A stretch of 64,000 nt of DNA, from assembly GCA_002842215.1 (NCBI GenBank), contig PHCC01000005.1, positions 62,001 to 126,000 of the forward strand, in the 5' to 3' direction. The notes beneath the pieces were generated by a model. It had not been told where the DNA came from, did no database searches, and was given only the letters and a program-made list of their open reading frames with translations. This document shows, in pieces, positions 11,415 to 25,392 of the stretch; within the stretch, counting starts at the first letter, position 1; each line of letters opens with the position of its first letter. The position numbers and the translations under genes were made by a program. The stretch comes from Betaproteobacteria bacterium HGW-Betaproteobacteria-9. GTDB lineage: Bacteria; Pseudomonadota; Gammaproteobacteria; Burkholderiales; Burkholderiaceae_C.

Positions 11415-11446
11415 GATGTTGGTCCTTCGTATCCGTGTGTCTGGGC

Positions 11447-16225
<4,779 letters not shown>

Positions 16226-16313
16226 GGCGCTTCCTTCTCGGTTCGAGGGCATGAAAACAAAATTCGCGGGTTGCAGAGCTTAGTGCAATGCAACAAAAAT
16301 GCCAAGTTGAATA

Positions 16314-17172
16314 AATAGGGTCAGGTTTATATTAAATGCAATAAAAGAGATCAAAGAAATAATAAGGGACATATCAAAGCGAGGTACAAACCCTTGATTT
16401 GATTGACCATCTTGATCAACCGCTGGCCGATGTTCGTCGCGAAGGAGGTCGACCCGGTTTGCCCTTGCTCACCCGTCTGTCGGTTTTCGCCTGCAGTGCA
16501 GTCATGAAGTCGGTCTCCCCAAGCGCCCACCCATGCAGCAGCGCATTGGTTATCACGGTCACTTGCGCTGCGCTCAATCCGGAACGCACCAATTCGGCGT
16601 ATGCCGCTTCCCGTGCAAAAGGCGTGTTGCCCAGGTGCCAGTAAGCCGGATGGGGGGTGATGCGCCGGTCGGAACCCTGCCCGACGTAATGCCTGTGGCT
16701 GGACCAGGCGTATTGCACGGGATCGATCACCAACCCGGCACGCACCGGATTCAGGTCCAGATAGGCCATGCAGGGCAGCAAATAGCGCTCCGCCTGCAGC
16801 AGAGTCGATCTGTAGCGGCCTTCCCACAGCGTTCCTGTGCGTCCATGTCGGGCATTGAAGTGACGCACGTAACGCCGGCCGATGGCTTGCATCATGCGAG
16901 GCACGCCGTCTGCGGTCTCGGGCGTGAGCAGAAGATGAACGTGGTTGTCCATCAGCACATAGGCGTGTAACGCGACTTGGTACTTTTTGGCGTTCTCGGC
17001 CACCGCGTCAAGAAGCGCCGTGCGATCGGCATCGTCCAGCACGATGGACTGGCGGTTGTTTCCCCTCTGGATCACATGGTGGAGGTGACCAGGCAGGGTG
17101 AGGCGGGGTAAACGGGCCATTGCGCAATCCGGTCAACGAGGTGAACAGGGTGTAGATTCTGACCCCATTTTT
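16314..17172. mobile_element. Small REP-type (Y1/IS200-like) transposase element with related ends
   Basis: The transposase gene is flanked on one side by AAATAGGGTCAGG and on the other by TCTGACCCCATTT, which is its near inverse complement (shared core GGGTCAG). These define a plausible 0.86 kb unit inserted between gltB and the MFS gene. No target duplication could be recognised, as expected for HUH/Y1 transposition. Confidence 0.6.
16416..17120 (-). CDS. REP-associated tyrosine transposase (RAYT, Y1_Tnp family)
   Basis: Single-stranded-DNA HUH endonuclease of 234 residues. The metal-binding HUH motif is seen as MDNHVHLLL. The likely catalytic tyrosine lies in IGRRYVRHFNARHGRTGTLWEGRYRS, the diagnostic RAYT block, and YLDLNPVRAGLV follows. 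The N terminus ARLPRLTLPGHLHHVIQRGNNRQ is also characteristic. The ORF is intact, with a basic, Pro-rich tail (GKPGRPPSRRT). Whether it mobilises itself or a chromosomal repeat cannot be told from sequence. Confidence 0.93.
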   Translation of the reverse strand: MARLPRLTLPGHLHHVIQRGNNRQSIVLDDADRTALLDAVAENAKKYQVALHAYVLMDNHVHLLLTPETADGVPRMMQAIGRRYVRHFNARHGRTGTLWEGRYRSTLLQAERYLLPCMAYLDLNPVRAGLVIDPVQYAWSSHRHYVGQGSDRRITPHPAYWHLGNTPFAREAAYAELVRSGLSAAQVTVITNALLHGWALGETDFMTALQAKTDRRVSKGKPGRPPSRRTSASG

Positions 17173-17217
17173 TCATCTCACGAATGCCATGTTCCGCCGT
17201 CAGCGGACGCGCTGCTG

Positions 17218-18456
17218 TCAGCGCAGGGCTCGATCTGCCCAGGCGCGCTGCAACCAGGCAGCCAACGCGATGCCGAGCAATGAGCAACTGCCCGTCACCA
17301 CCCAGGTCCAGTGCCACCCCCCTGTCTGCGTGGCTACCCATGCCACCAAGGGTGGCCCGAGAAACTGACCCAGTGCCGAGAACTGCTGCATCCAGCCCAC
17401 TGTGGTGGAGACCGTTGCCTCACCTGGCGCCAACACGACGGCCAAGCTGAACAGCGTGCCCGGGATCAGACCACCCACACCGGAAAACACCAGCACGGCC
17501 AGGTATTGCCACACCGGATGACCTTGCGCCCCGAAGGCCACGACAGCCCCCAGCGCCATGGCCAGGTAAGCCGTTGACAACAACACGCCGGGACGCATGC
17601 CACGCGCCAGACACCGGCCTGCACCGATGTTCCCCACCATGTTGATGCCCGCGGCGAGCGCCGTCAGAACCCCAACCACCACGCCGCTGTAGCCTGCCTG
17701 GTTGTAGATGGTGGGCAAGAATCCCACCACCGCCAACCACTGTCCCGAATACAGAAAGAAAGCCAGCGCAACCAGCCAAGGCCCCGGGGCAACCAGCGTC
17801 TGTTGAACGCGGGTCCATGGACTCAGCGCTCTTACGGCTACCATCGGACAGGCACCCGCCGTATTTGCAGAGTCACCCGAAACCTGGGTCACGAGTCCTA
17901 TGGAGGCCAGCAACGTCAGCAGGGCCAGCGACAGCCACACCGGACGCCATCCGATCAGCGCCAACAACGGCGCGCCACATAAAAGTGCTGTCGCCGTGCC
18001 CAGTGGCATGTACGCGCCCCACCAACCGAGTGCCCGCGCGAGCGTTTTCGGGTCATGGACCCGTCGGCGCAGCAGGCCCGGGGCGGGCAGCACGGCCAAG
18101 AGGAATCCCAGCCCTTCCAGCACCCGGGTCGCCAGCAGCCCTCGGACCCCGGTCGACAAACCACCCAGCGCACTGCCCAATGCCAGCAATCCCAGACCCG
18201 TCAGCATCACGCGCCGCGGTCCCAGGTGATCGGCCATCAACCCCACGAGGAGGCCCAGAGTCATCCCGGCGAGTTGAACCAATGACAACAGGAACCCTGC
18301 CTGAAGAAGACTGAGCCCCAAAGAGGCCTGCAACACAGGGATGGCCACCGGAAGTTTGCCCACATGCAGCGCGCAAACGACGCCAACCCCGACCACAACC
18401 GCCGCCAACACCATAGGATTGCGCTCGGACACGAACGCGGATTCAGGCACTGTCAA
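17218..18456 (-). CDS. MFS transporter (CynX/NimT-like), substrate unknown
   Basis: 412-residue permease with about twelve hydrophobic segments. An MFS loop 2-3 signature-like GLMADHLGPRRVML follows the second helix. The fold and overall style resemble cyanate-permease-like anion transporters, but no feature fixes the substrate. The start overlaps the dgt stop as ATGA, so it is the tail gene of the pil-aro-dgt run. Confidence 0.8.
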   Translation of the reverse strand: MTVPESAFVSERNPMVLAAVVVGVGVVCALHVGKLPVAIPVLQASLGLSLLQAGFLLSLVQLAGMTLGLLVGLMADHLGPRRVMLTGLGLLALGSALGGLSTGVRGLLATRVLEGLGFLLAVLPAPGLLRRRVHDPKTLARALGWWGAYMPLGTATALLCGAPLLALIGWRPVWLSLALLTLLASIGLVTQVSGDSANTAGACPMVAVRALSPWTRVQQTLVAPGPWLVALAFFLYSGQWLAVVGFLPTIYNQAGYSGVVVGVLTALAAGINMVGNIGAGRCLARGMRPGVLLSTAYLAMALGAVVAFGAQGHPVWQYLAVLVFSGVGGLIPGTLFSLAVVLAPGEATVSTTVGWMQQFSALGQFLGPPLVAWVATQTGGWHWTWVVTGSCSLLGIALAAWLQRAWADRALR

Positions 18457-19631
18457 GGAAAGAGCACCTTACCGCTGAGGCGCTCGTGTTCTCGAATCGC
18501 AAAGCGGTCGGTCATGCCAGCGATGTAGTCGGCAACGGCCCGCGCCCGGTGTGTGTCGGGCTGGTGACTCATTGGAGGCTCATGAGGCTGAGCGAGGTAG
18601 AAGGCAAACAGCTCCGTCACGACACGCCGGGCCCGTTCGGTTGTTTCCATCACCTGCGGGTGCCGGTACAGATTGCGCAAGAGGAATTGCTTCAGCTCCA
18701 TGGACTGGTCACGCATCGCCTCTGAGAATGACACCAGGGTGCCATGTGCCCGCACGTCATCCACTGAGCCGACCTTTGATGCCCTGACATTTGTGCGCGA
18801 GGTGTCGATCACGTCGTACACCTGATCGCTGAGCATCCGCCTGATCACCTCGAACAACAGCCGGCGGCCGTCGAGTCGGGGGTGCTTCTCCAGAACCAGC
18901 CGGTGATACCGCGCAAACAGGGGCACGGCCTCAAGCTGCTCCATGCTCAGCAAACCGGAGCGCACACCATCGTCGATGTCGTGCGCGTTGTAGGCAATCT
19001 CATCAGCCAGGTTGCACAGTTGCGCTTCCAGAGAAGGAGAACCACCGGTCAAGAAGCGCACCGCCACGCCGGAAGCATCCTGGGCGCAAAGACGTTTTGC
19101 ATTCGCCGTAGAACAGTGCTTCAGAATGCCCTCCCGGGTTTCGAAAGTGAGGTTCAATCCGTCGAAATCGGGGTAACGCTCCTCCAGCGTATCGACCACC
19201 CTCAAGCTCTGGAGGTTGTGCTCAAAGCCCGCCTGTTCACTCGCGTGAGGCGCATTCTGCGATGAAGGCAGGTTTTTCATGCAGGCATTCAAAGCATCCT
19301 GGCCTGCATGTCCGAACGGTGTGTGGCCCAAGTCATGCGCCAGCGCAACCGCTTCCACGAGGTCTTCGTTCAGCCCCAGCGAACGGGCGATGCTTCGACC
19401 CAATTGTGCGACCTCCAACGAATGGGTCAGGCGGGTTCGGAACAGGTCACCCTCATGGTTCAGAAACACCTGAGTCTTGTAAACCAGGCGGCGAAAAGCC
19501 GTGCTGTGGATGATGCGATCGCGGTCCCGTTGAAACGCTGTTCGCGTGGGTGCTTCGGGTTCGCTGAAACGCCGGCCCCTGCTGCAGTCGGGGTGACACG
19601 CGTAAGGCGCAAGGCCCATTCCGTTGTTCAT
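18453..19631 (-). CDS. dgt: Deoxyguanosinetriphosphate triphosphohydrolase-like protein
   Basis: HD-superfamily dNTP triphosphohydrolase. The metal-binding residues are seen in TRLTHSLEVAQLGR and AHDLGHTPFGHAGQ, with the later NLADEIAYNAHDIDDG supplying the last Asp. The family hydrolyses dNTP to nucleoside plus triphosphate. The N terminus is uncertain: ATG at 19631 (MNNGMGLAPYA) and 19619 (MGLAPYA) both precede the conserved SRGRRF, while the longest ORF starts at 19682, seven bases after aroB. I chose 19631. Confidence 0.9.
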   Translation of the reverse strand: MNNGMGLAPYACHPDCSRGRRFSEPEAPTRTAFQRDRDRIIHSTAFRRLVYKTQVFLNHEGDLFRTRLTHSLEVAQLGRSIARSLGLNEDLVEAVALAHDLGHTPFGHAGQDALNACMKNLPSSQNAPHASEQAGFEHNLQSLRVVDTLEERYPDFDGLNLTFETREGILKHCSTANAKRLCAQDASGVAVRFLTGGSPSLEAQLCNLADEIAYNAHDIDDGVRSGLLSMEQLEAVPLFARYHRLVLEKHPRLDGRRLLFEVIRRMLSDQVYDVIDTSRTNVRASKVGSVDDVRAHGTLVSFSEAMRDQSMELKQFLLRNLYRHPQVMETTERARRVVTELFAFYLAQPHEPPMSHQPDTHRARAVADYIAGMTDRFAIREHERLSGKVLFP

Positions 19632-19689
19632 GTGCACCCCGAAGCCCATGTCACCATCCGGCCTGCCACCACCTGCAGACACCGGGTGC

Positions 19690-20811
19690 TCACTGGCGAC
19701 AACTGGTCTGGATCACCTCGGTCACCAAGCTGTCTGGTGCGCTGCGGACGACCGCCTGTCCGGAGCCGTCAATCAACACAAACTTGGTCTCCCCAGCCTC
19801 TGCCTTTTTATCCACACGCATCAAAGCAAGGTAGCGGCCCGCGTTGTCCTGAGCATCCAGCACGGGCGCCACAACGGGCAGTCCGGCTCGCTCAATCAAA
19901 CGGGTCAGACGATCCACATACGTGGCATCGATCAAGCCAAGCCGCTGCGACAGGCGCGCAGCCATGACCATGCCACAACCCACCGCCTCACCATGCAACC
20001 ATTGCCCATATCCTATGCCCGCCTCAATGGCGTGGCCAAAGGTGTGACCGAAGTTGAGGATCGCGCGAAGACCGGCCTCTCGTTCATCAGCACCCACCAC
20101 ATGGGCTTTGATTTCACAGCTGCGCCGAATCGCGAAAGCCAATGCGACGGGATCACGGGCTCGCAGCTTGTCCAGATTTGTCTCGATCCAGTCGAGAAAA
20201 GCCGCGTCGGCAATGGGTCCGTACTTGATGACTTCGGCCAAGCCTGCACTCAGTTCTCGCTCGGGCAACGTCTTGAGCGTATCCAGATCGCAGATCACCC
20301 GCTGCGGCTGGTAGAACGCACCAATCATGTTCTTGCCCAACGGATGATTGATGCCGGTTTTCCCCCCCACCGAGGAGTCAACCTGGGCCAGCAAGGTCGT
20401 GGGGACCTGCACAAAAGGCACCCCTCGCATGTAACTCGCTGCGGCAAAGCCGGTCATGTCCCCGACAACACCTCCACCCAGGGCAAACAACACCGTTCTG
20501 CGGTCACAACCCTGTTCAAGTAAGGCATCGAATATCAGATTGAGAGTGGCCCAGGTTTTGTAACCCTCACCATCAGGCAGAACCACTTGACTCACCACCG
20601 TATACCGTCCTTTCAAGGCGTCGGCCAGGGTCTGAAGGTACAGCGGCGCAACCGTCTCATTGGTCACGATCAGCGCAGTCTTGGCGTGGGGCAGGCCGGC
20701 GTAACTGTGTGGCGACCCAAGCAGGCCACCGCCAATGGCAATGTCGTAGCTCCGCTCACCCAAGTGGATTTCAACGGGGGATTGCGTCGCTGATGGTGTG
20801 GTCTCGTGCAT
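19690..20811 (-). CDS. aroB: 3-dehydroquinate synthase
   Basis: Second enzyme of the shikimate pathway, NAD- and metal-dependent. Motifs include [10 protein letters not shown], the nucleotide-binding [13 protein letters not shown], the substrate loop [17 protein letters not shown], and metal ligands in [10 protein letters not shown] and [11 protein letters not shown]. The start MHETTPS gives 373 residues, the normal length. The longer track ORF extends into aroK in another frame. It follows aroK, a conserved pair downstream of pilQ in many beta- and gammaproteobacteria. Confidence 0.96.
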   Translation of the reverse strand: MHETTPSATQSPVEIHLGERSYDIAIGGGLLGSPHSYAGLPHAKTALIVTNETVAPLYLQTLADALKGRYTVVSQVVLPDGEGYKTWATLNLIFDALLEQGCDRRTVLFALGGGVVGDMTGFAAASYMRGVPFVQVPTTLLAQVDSSVGGKTGINHPLGKNMIGAFYQPQRVICDLDTLKTLPERELSAGLAEVIKYGPIADAAFLDWIETNLDKLRARDPVALAFAIRRSCEIKAHVVGADEREAGLRAILNFGHTFGHAIEAGIGYGQWLHGEAVGCGMVMAARLSQRLGLIDATYVDRLTRLIERAGLPVVAPVLDAQDNAGRYLALMRVDKKAEAGETKFVLIDGSGQAVVRSAPDSLVTEVIQTSCRQ

Positions 20812-20888
20812 GGGGCCAGAGTGTAGAGCCTCCAAGAACAAGTAGAAAGGCAGCCCACAGACGACCCCACTTGCACTGCGACCTGATG

Positions 20889-21485
20889 TCAGGTCCTCCT
20901 GGTGTCTTGCCCAGGTGTTAAAACATCTTTCACTGCGCCGGCCAGTTCCAGTTGCATCATGATCATGTTGACGAGGGATGACACGGAGGGTCGCCCTGTT
21001 TCGATCACATAGTGCGCAGTCGCCCTGTACAACGGGTCCCGTTGTACAAACAGATCCCGAAGCCGCTGAAGTGGGTCCGCAACCTGAAGAAGGGGCCTGT
21101 TTCGGTCGTGCCGAAGACGTCGAAAAACTTCCTCGGGCGAAGATCTCAAATACACCACCTGACTGCGTTCGCGAAGACAAGTTCGATTCGCCGCGCGCAA
21201 CACGGCGCCCCCACCGGTCGACAGCACGCAGGGCTCCCCCAGCGTTAACTCTTCGATCACAGCAGCCTCGAGATCACGAAAGCTGTCTTCACCTTCTCGA
21301 TCAAAATACTCGCGAATCGAGCATCCGAGACGCTGCTCAATCACATGATCAGAGTCAAAAAAAGGAACCGAAAGCCGCCGAGACAATTGGCGACCAACGG
21401 TTGTCTTGCCAGACCCAGGCAACCCCACCAAGGAAATCAACAGCGGCAGATGCACAGGATGATCATCATTGCAATCGTATTTCAA
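20889..21485 (-). CDS. aroK: Shikimate kinase
   Basis: Phosphorylates shikimate at the 3-hydroxyl. Walker A is [14 protein letters not shown], followed by the substrate Asp in [11 protein letters not shown], the [12 protein letters not shown] segment, the second substrate loop STGGGAVLR, and the lid arginine region RNRPLLQV. The protein has 198 residues, slightly longer than the usual 175 at the C terminus. ATG at 21485 with its short His/Asp-rich lead is the only good start. Confidence 0.95.
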   Translation of the reverse strand: MKYDCNDDHPVHLPLLISLVGLPGSGKTTVGRQLSRRLSVPFFDSDHVIEQRLGCSIREYFDREGEDSFRDLEAAVIEELTLGEPCVLSTGGGAVLRAANRTCLRERSQVVYLRSSPEEVFRRLRHDRNRPLLQVADPLQRLRDLFVQRDPLYRATAHYVIETGRPSVSSLVNMIMMQLELAGAVKDVLTPGQDTRRT

Positions 21486-21565
21486 GAGTCCATCTATCCG
21501 ACTGCAACAAAACTTAGAAAAAATAATTACAACACCAACTGACTGAAAGCAACAAACACATAAAC

Positions 21566-21955
21566 CTACTGGGCCGTTTCTTCGGGTTCTTCAACTGTAA
21601 TCTCAATTTCCGTGGTGCGAGAATGATAATCAAGGACCAAAACAGGCACCGTTTCCATACAACCGCCCAGTGTAGTTATACGGAACTTCGGGTCTTTCCC
21701 GCTGACCTCTGTTCTATCCACTTGAAGTCCACGTGGGAACGGATTGTGGACCCTATAGGGAGGGGTGCCTCCAACTATCGTGACAACGACTTGAGCGCCG
21801 CCCCCACAACCCAAGGAAGCGACCTTCCATTCATCGGGGTTTGTAAAAAACTCTTCCGTATCACCCGCTACGTCTCCGCCGCCACCACAGGCAACAACTG
21901 CAATCGACAAAATTGAAATTGTCACAACTCGAGAAAACAAACTGAATTTTTTCAT
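21566..21955 (-). CDS. Uncharacterised small lipoprotein between pilQ and aroK
   Basis: Not recognised. The predicted product is 129 residues: a basic/hydrophobic leader (KKFSLFSRVVTISILSIAVVAC) ending in a lipobox-like VVAC with Cys23, then a Gly run and a short mature domain with CGGGAQVVVTIVGGTPPYRV and an acidic tail. The VVTIVGGTPPYRV stretch resembles a beta-sandwich repeat strand of surface proteins. Two further Cys (SLGCGGG and LGGCMETV) could form a periplasmic disulfide. ATG at 21955 was chosen over the upstream TTG. It sits 17 bases after the pilQ stop, so it is co-transcribed with pilMNOPQ. A role in pilus secretin assembly is only a guess. Confidence 0.75.
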   Translation of the reverse strand: MKKFSLFSRVVTISILSIAVVACGGGGDVAGDTEEFFTNPDEWKVASLGCGGGAQVVVTIVGGTPPYRVHNPFPRGLQVDRTEVSGKDPKFRITTLGGCMETVPVLVLDYHSRTTEIEITVEEPEETAQ

Positions 21956-21972
21956 GATCAATCTCTATAAGA

Positions 21973-24132
21973 CTACCGAGATACGCCTCGATCACCAATC
22001 GTGCGCGGCGTGATAAAAATCAACAACTCCGATTTGTTTGCCGTCTTATTTTTGTTTTTAAACAAATTACCAACCACTGGAATATCTCCAAACAGTGGGA
22101 CCTTGGTGACATCCTCGGTTTCATTCTGCTCAAAAATACCACCAATCACCACCGTTCCACCATTCTCAATAAGCACCTGGGTCTGAACATGTTTTGTATT
22201 GATTGCGATACCGGCTGCCGTGGTTTCTCCACGGCTATCTTTATTGATATCGACATCAAGAATAATACTACCCTCTGGCGTGATTTGCGGAGTCACTTCC
22301 AGCTTGAGGTTGGCCTTTCGGAATGCCACCGCGGTTGCACCACTGGACGTTGCCGTTTGATAAGGAAATTCCGTACCTTGCTCAATCAACGCTTTTACTT
22401 GGTCGGCCGTCACCACCCGCGGGCTTGAAACAATTTTTCCTCGTCCATCTGCCTCCAAAGCAGAAATCTCCAAATTCAGGAAACGATTAGCAGCCGAACT
22501 GAACAAAGAAAGTGCAAAAGCTGCCGGAGCGAAACCACCAGCACCAGATGAGGGCAAATTCACGAAACTTGTATTGATCGTATCGAGCACGTTTTCGGAC
22601 TCAACCGTCGTACTAGAAACAGCGTTGTAGCTACCGCCAATAGCAACACGATTCTGCCCACCCGCCGCATATCCTGCATCACCTCCTCGAACGCCACGTA
22701 AATCACTTCCACCGAGTCGAACACCCAGTGAGCGTCCGAAACGATCATCGGCTTCCACAATGCGCGCTTCAATCAAAACCTGCCGGATTGGTATATCCAG
22801 CTTGCTGATCAATTGCTGCACCTGTTCGAGTTTCGACGGTACATCAGTCACAAAGAGCTGATTGGTTCGAGGCTCAGCGATTGCACTTCCACGCCCAGAA
22901 AGTATGCGAGCACCCGCGCCGCCAGCTCCGGCGCCTCCAGAAGCCACCAATTGTGCCGCCACGTCACTTGCTTTTGCATAGTTCATTTGAAAACTCTGAG
23001 TACGCAGCGTCTCTAAGCTCTCAATGGATGCCTTTGCTTCAAGCTCTTGCTTCTCCCGGGCCGCAATCTCATCCTGAGGCGCAATCCAGAGAACATTTCC
23101 GCTCTTCCGCATCCCCAGACCCTTGGCCTGAAGAATAATGTCCAGAGCTTGATCCCAAGGGACATCCTTCAAACGCAGTGTCACGGCTCCACTTACTGAA
23201 TCCGAAGTAACAATATTGAAGTTAGTGAAATCAGCAATAACCTGCAACAGCGACCTAACTTCAATATTTTGGAAATTGAGAGACAATTTCTCACCGTTAT
23301 ACCCAGGTCCCTGAGTGAGCTTGGATTCGTCAACTTTCTGCTCGCGAACCTCAAGCACAAACTGATTGTCACTTTGGTATGCCGAGTGCTCCCAGTTGCC
23401 CTTAGGTGTAACCACCATGCGAACACGGTCGCCAATCTGACTGGTAACCACGCTCTGGACAGGCGTTCCAAAATCGGTCACATCCAGTTTTCGGTTCAAT
23501 CCTTCTGGCAACGAAGTTCGTAAGAAATCCACGACAAGGTCTTTGCCCTGCTGGCGGATGTCGACACCGACCTGGTTGCTCGCAAGATCAACCACCACCC
23601 GCCCTGAATTACCTACACCCCTTCGAAAATCAATGTCTTTGAGTGCAACCGTATGATCGGTTTGCACTTGGGCAAACACAGCAGGGCCGCTTGGCGGTGG
23701 CGCACCGGCTGCTTCCGTCCGATCTAGAACCAGCAACAACGATTTTCCATCCAGCTTGGCTTGATATGCAGCAGGTTGCTTCAGATTGATCACCACCCGC
23801 GTTCGATCTCCCGCCTGAACCACGTTGGCCGATCGCAAATTTCCTTGATTCAACTCCACGGTACTTCTGCCCATGGCATTCACCACACCTGGGAAATCCA
23901 ATGCAATCCGAGCAGGCGACTGGATCGTGAATCCGGTTGGCAGTGCGGTCAAAGCCTCTGTCGTGTCGATACGCACAACCTCCACACCAGCCTGCATGCC
24001 ACCAGTCAACGACTGGATCGCATTTTGAGCATGGACCAGAAATGAAGTCATGGCCATGGCCATGAACAGTGAAAGCTTGCGCAGACTCCGCTCTTTTGAC
24101 TCAGAGATGGTCACGCTATAAGATTTTGTCAT
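21973..24132 (-). CDS. pilQ: Type IV pilus outer-membrane secretin
   Basis: Forms the gated outer-membrane pore for type IV pili. Order: signal peptide (SLFMAMAMTSFLVHAQ), two AMIN-type peptidoglycan-binding regions (VRIDTTEALTALPTGFTIQSPARIALDFPG and the following), secretin/TonB short N domain (LNFQNIEVRSLLQVIADFTNFNIVTSDSVSG), an N1-type domain, and the C-terminal secretin domain (VTPQITPEGSIILDVDI; GGTVVIGGIFEQNE; GDIPVVGNLFKNK). 719 residues is typical. The start overlaps pilP by four bases. Confidence 0.96.
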   Translation of the reverse strand: MTKSYSVTISESKERSLRKLSLFMAMAMTSFLVHAQNAIQSLTGGMQAGVEVVRIDTTEALTALPTGFTIQSPARIALDFPGVVNAMGRSTVELNQGNLRSANVVQAGDRTRVVINLKQPAAYQAKLDGKSLLLVLDRTEAAGAPPPSGPAVFAQVQTDHTVALKDIDFRRGVGNSGRVVVDLASNQVGVDIRQQGKDLVVDFLRTSLPEGLNRKLDVTDFGTPVQSVVTSQIGDRVRMVVTPKGNWEHSAYQSDNQFVLEVREQKVDESKLTQGPGYNGEKLSLNFQNIEVRSLLQVIADFTNFNIVTSDSVSGAVTLRLKDVPWDQALDIILQAKGLGMRKSGNVLWIAPQDEIAAREKQELEAKASIESLETLRTQSFQMNYAKASDVAAQLVASGGAGAGGAGARILSGRGSAIAEPRTNQLFVTDVPSKLEQVQQLISKLDIPIRQVLIEARIVEADDRFGRSLGVRLGGSDLRGVRGGDAGYAAGGQNRVAIGGSYNAVSSTTVESENVLDTINTSFVNLPSSGAGGFAPAAFALSLFSSAANRFLNLEISALEADGRGKIVSSPRVVTADQVKALIEQGTEFPYQTATSSGATAVAFRKANLKLEVTPQITPEGSIILDVDINKDSRGETTAAGIAINTKHVQTQVLIENGGTVVIGGIFEQNETEDVTKVPLFGDIPVVGNLFKNKNKTANKSELLIFITPRTIGDRGVSR

Positions 24133-24692
24133 TTGGAAACTTCCTCTTGTAACTGCAATGCCGCTGGACGCTCAATCCACTCACCCGCCGCATCCTGCGC
24201 AATTTCGCGCAGGGTGATTTCATTCTCGGTAATTTTCAACACCCGTCCATAGTTCTGCCCCAGATAACTGCCCTGGGTCACTTGGTAAAGGAGTTGATCT
24301 ACCTTCACCAAGGCAACGAGCTGTCCAGCACGATTCAGACTGCCAACCATCGACATGGTATCCAGCGGAAAAGCCTCCAAGGGTTGTTTCCGACGACTCA
24401 TCTCTGCATCGATCAAAGCAGAATTCCCAGCGGGTAGCGCCTGTCCTCCGCGCAGAATGCTCGCCAATTTTTCGCTACTGAAAGGTTCCACAAGGCGCTC
24501 ACCTCCGTAGGCATACGGTTCAAATTTTGTGGGCTCTGGAATTGGCTTGACATCAGGCTTGATGGAGTTTCTCTCATTTTGCATCCAGAGGCTCAACTCT
24601 TCCTGCTCAGAGCTCCCACACCCCGGCAGCAATACCAGTGAAAAAACCAGCAACGCAACGCCCACTTGGCCACCTAACATGCGCCGCATCAT
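24129..24692 (-). CDS. pilP: Type IV pilus inner-membrane lipoprotein PilP
   Basis: Lipoprotein linking the PilN/PilO inner-membrane complex to the PilQ secretin. The lipobox LLPGC places the lipidated residue at Cys25. A long flexible segment (KPDVKPIPEPTKFEPYAY) is followed by the beta-sandwich domain (MVGSLNRAGQLVALVKVDQLLYQVTQGSYLGQNYGRV). Overlaps both neighbours by four bases. Confidence 0.95.
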   Translation of the reverse strand: MMRRMLGGQVGVALLVFSLVLLPGCGSSEQEELSLWMQNERNSIKPDVKPIPEPTKFEPYAYGGERLVEPFSSEKLASILRGGQALPAGNSALIDAEMSRRKQPLEAFPLDTMSMVGSLNRAGQLVALVKVDQLLYQVTQGSYLGQNYGRVLKITENEITLREIAQDAAGEWIERPAALQLQEEVSK

Positions 24693-25381
24693 TTAGACAC
24701 TCCTTTGGGCGTTTTTTTGGCCGACGCAGCTTTTTGCTGCAGTTCGATTTCCTCTGGATCGAGATATCGAAATGTTTTAGCGGTGCAATCCATGGTCAGG
24801 ATGCCATCCCTGTCCCTGACTGGCGCAAGCGAAAGATTATTCAAGGTCACAATACGAGACAAGTTAGCGATGTCTGCTGCGAATAATCCAATATCGTGAT
24901 ACCCACCTGTTACACGAACGGCAATCGGAAGTTCCGCATAATACTCTTTCACCGAGACTTGACCCGGGCGGAATAATTCAAACTGCAAACTGCGACCCAA
25001 GCCAGCCTGATTGATATCCGATAACAAGGCATCCATTTCTGCCTTGCTAGGAAGCTGTTTCTCTAACTGGTTAACGTACTGCTGAACCTGCTCAAGCTGC
25101 TTCTTCAACGCATCCAGATTGACCGCCTGAACGAGTTTTTTTCGATAGTCTTCTCGCAACTGTTGTTCGCGGGTTTGCTCAGCCAACAACTCCTCATCAA
25201 CAGCCTTTAGCCAAAAAAACCAAAGACCGGCAATAACAGCGGCACAAACAACTATGTAGAGAAGATTCCGCGGCAGCGATGGCCAGGAAGAAGGATCGTT
25301 GGGGTCAAGGCCGGAAAACTGCTTCTGAAGCGAATCCTGTACCGATTTGAAATCGAGGTTGATGGTAGGTGATAGAGCCAT
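24689..25381 (-). CDS. pilO: Type IV pilus assembly protein PilO
   Basis: Bitopic inner-membrane protein that heterodimerises with PilN and aligns the pilus machine. One membrane segment (LLYIVVCAAVIAGLWFFWL) is followed by a coiled coil (LVQAVNLDALKKQLEQVQQYVNQLEKQLPSKAEMDALLSDI) and the periplasmic ferredoxin-like domain. An extra short C-terminal tail (LQQKAASAKKTPKGVSK) is present. It begins 11 bases after pilN. Confidence 0.94.
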   Translation of the reverse strand: MALSPTINLDFKSVQDSLQKQFSGLDPNDPSSWPSLPRNLLYIVVCAAVIAGLWFFWLKAVDEELLAEQTREQQLREDYRKKLVQAVNLDALKKQLEQVQQYVNQLEKQLPSKAEMDALLSDINQAGLGRSLQFELFRPGQVSVKEYYAELPIAVRVTGGYHDIGLFAADIANLSRIVTLNNLSLAPVRDRDGILTMDCTAKTFRYLDPEEIELQQKAASAKKTPKGVSK

Positions 25382-25392
25382 AATTACCTCGA

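Noticed and set aside
16416-17120. The RAYT as the mobiliser of the composite repeats A-G
   Set aside because: The element's own ends (GGGTCAG) share nothing obvious with the repeat modules, and no composite repeat flanks it; the link would be speculation.
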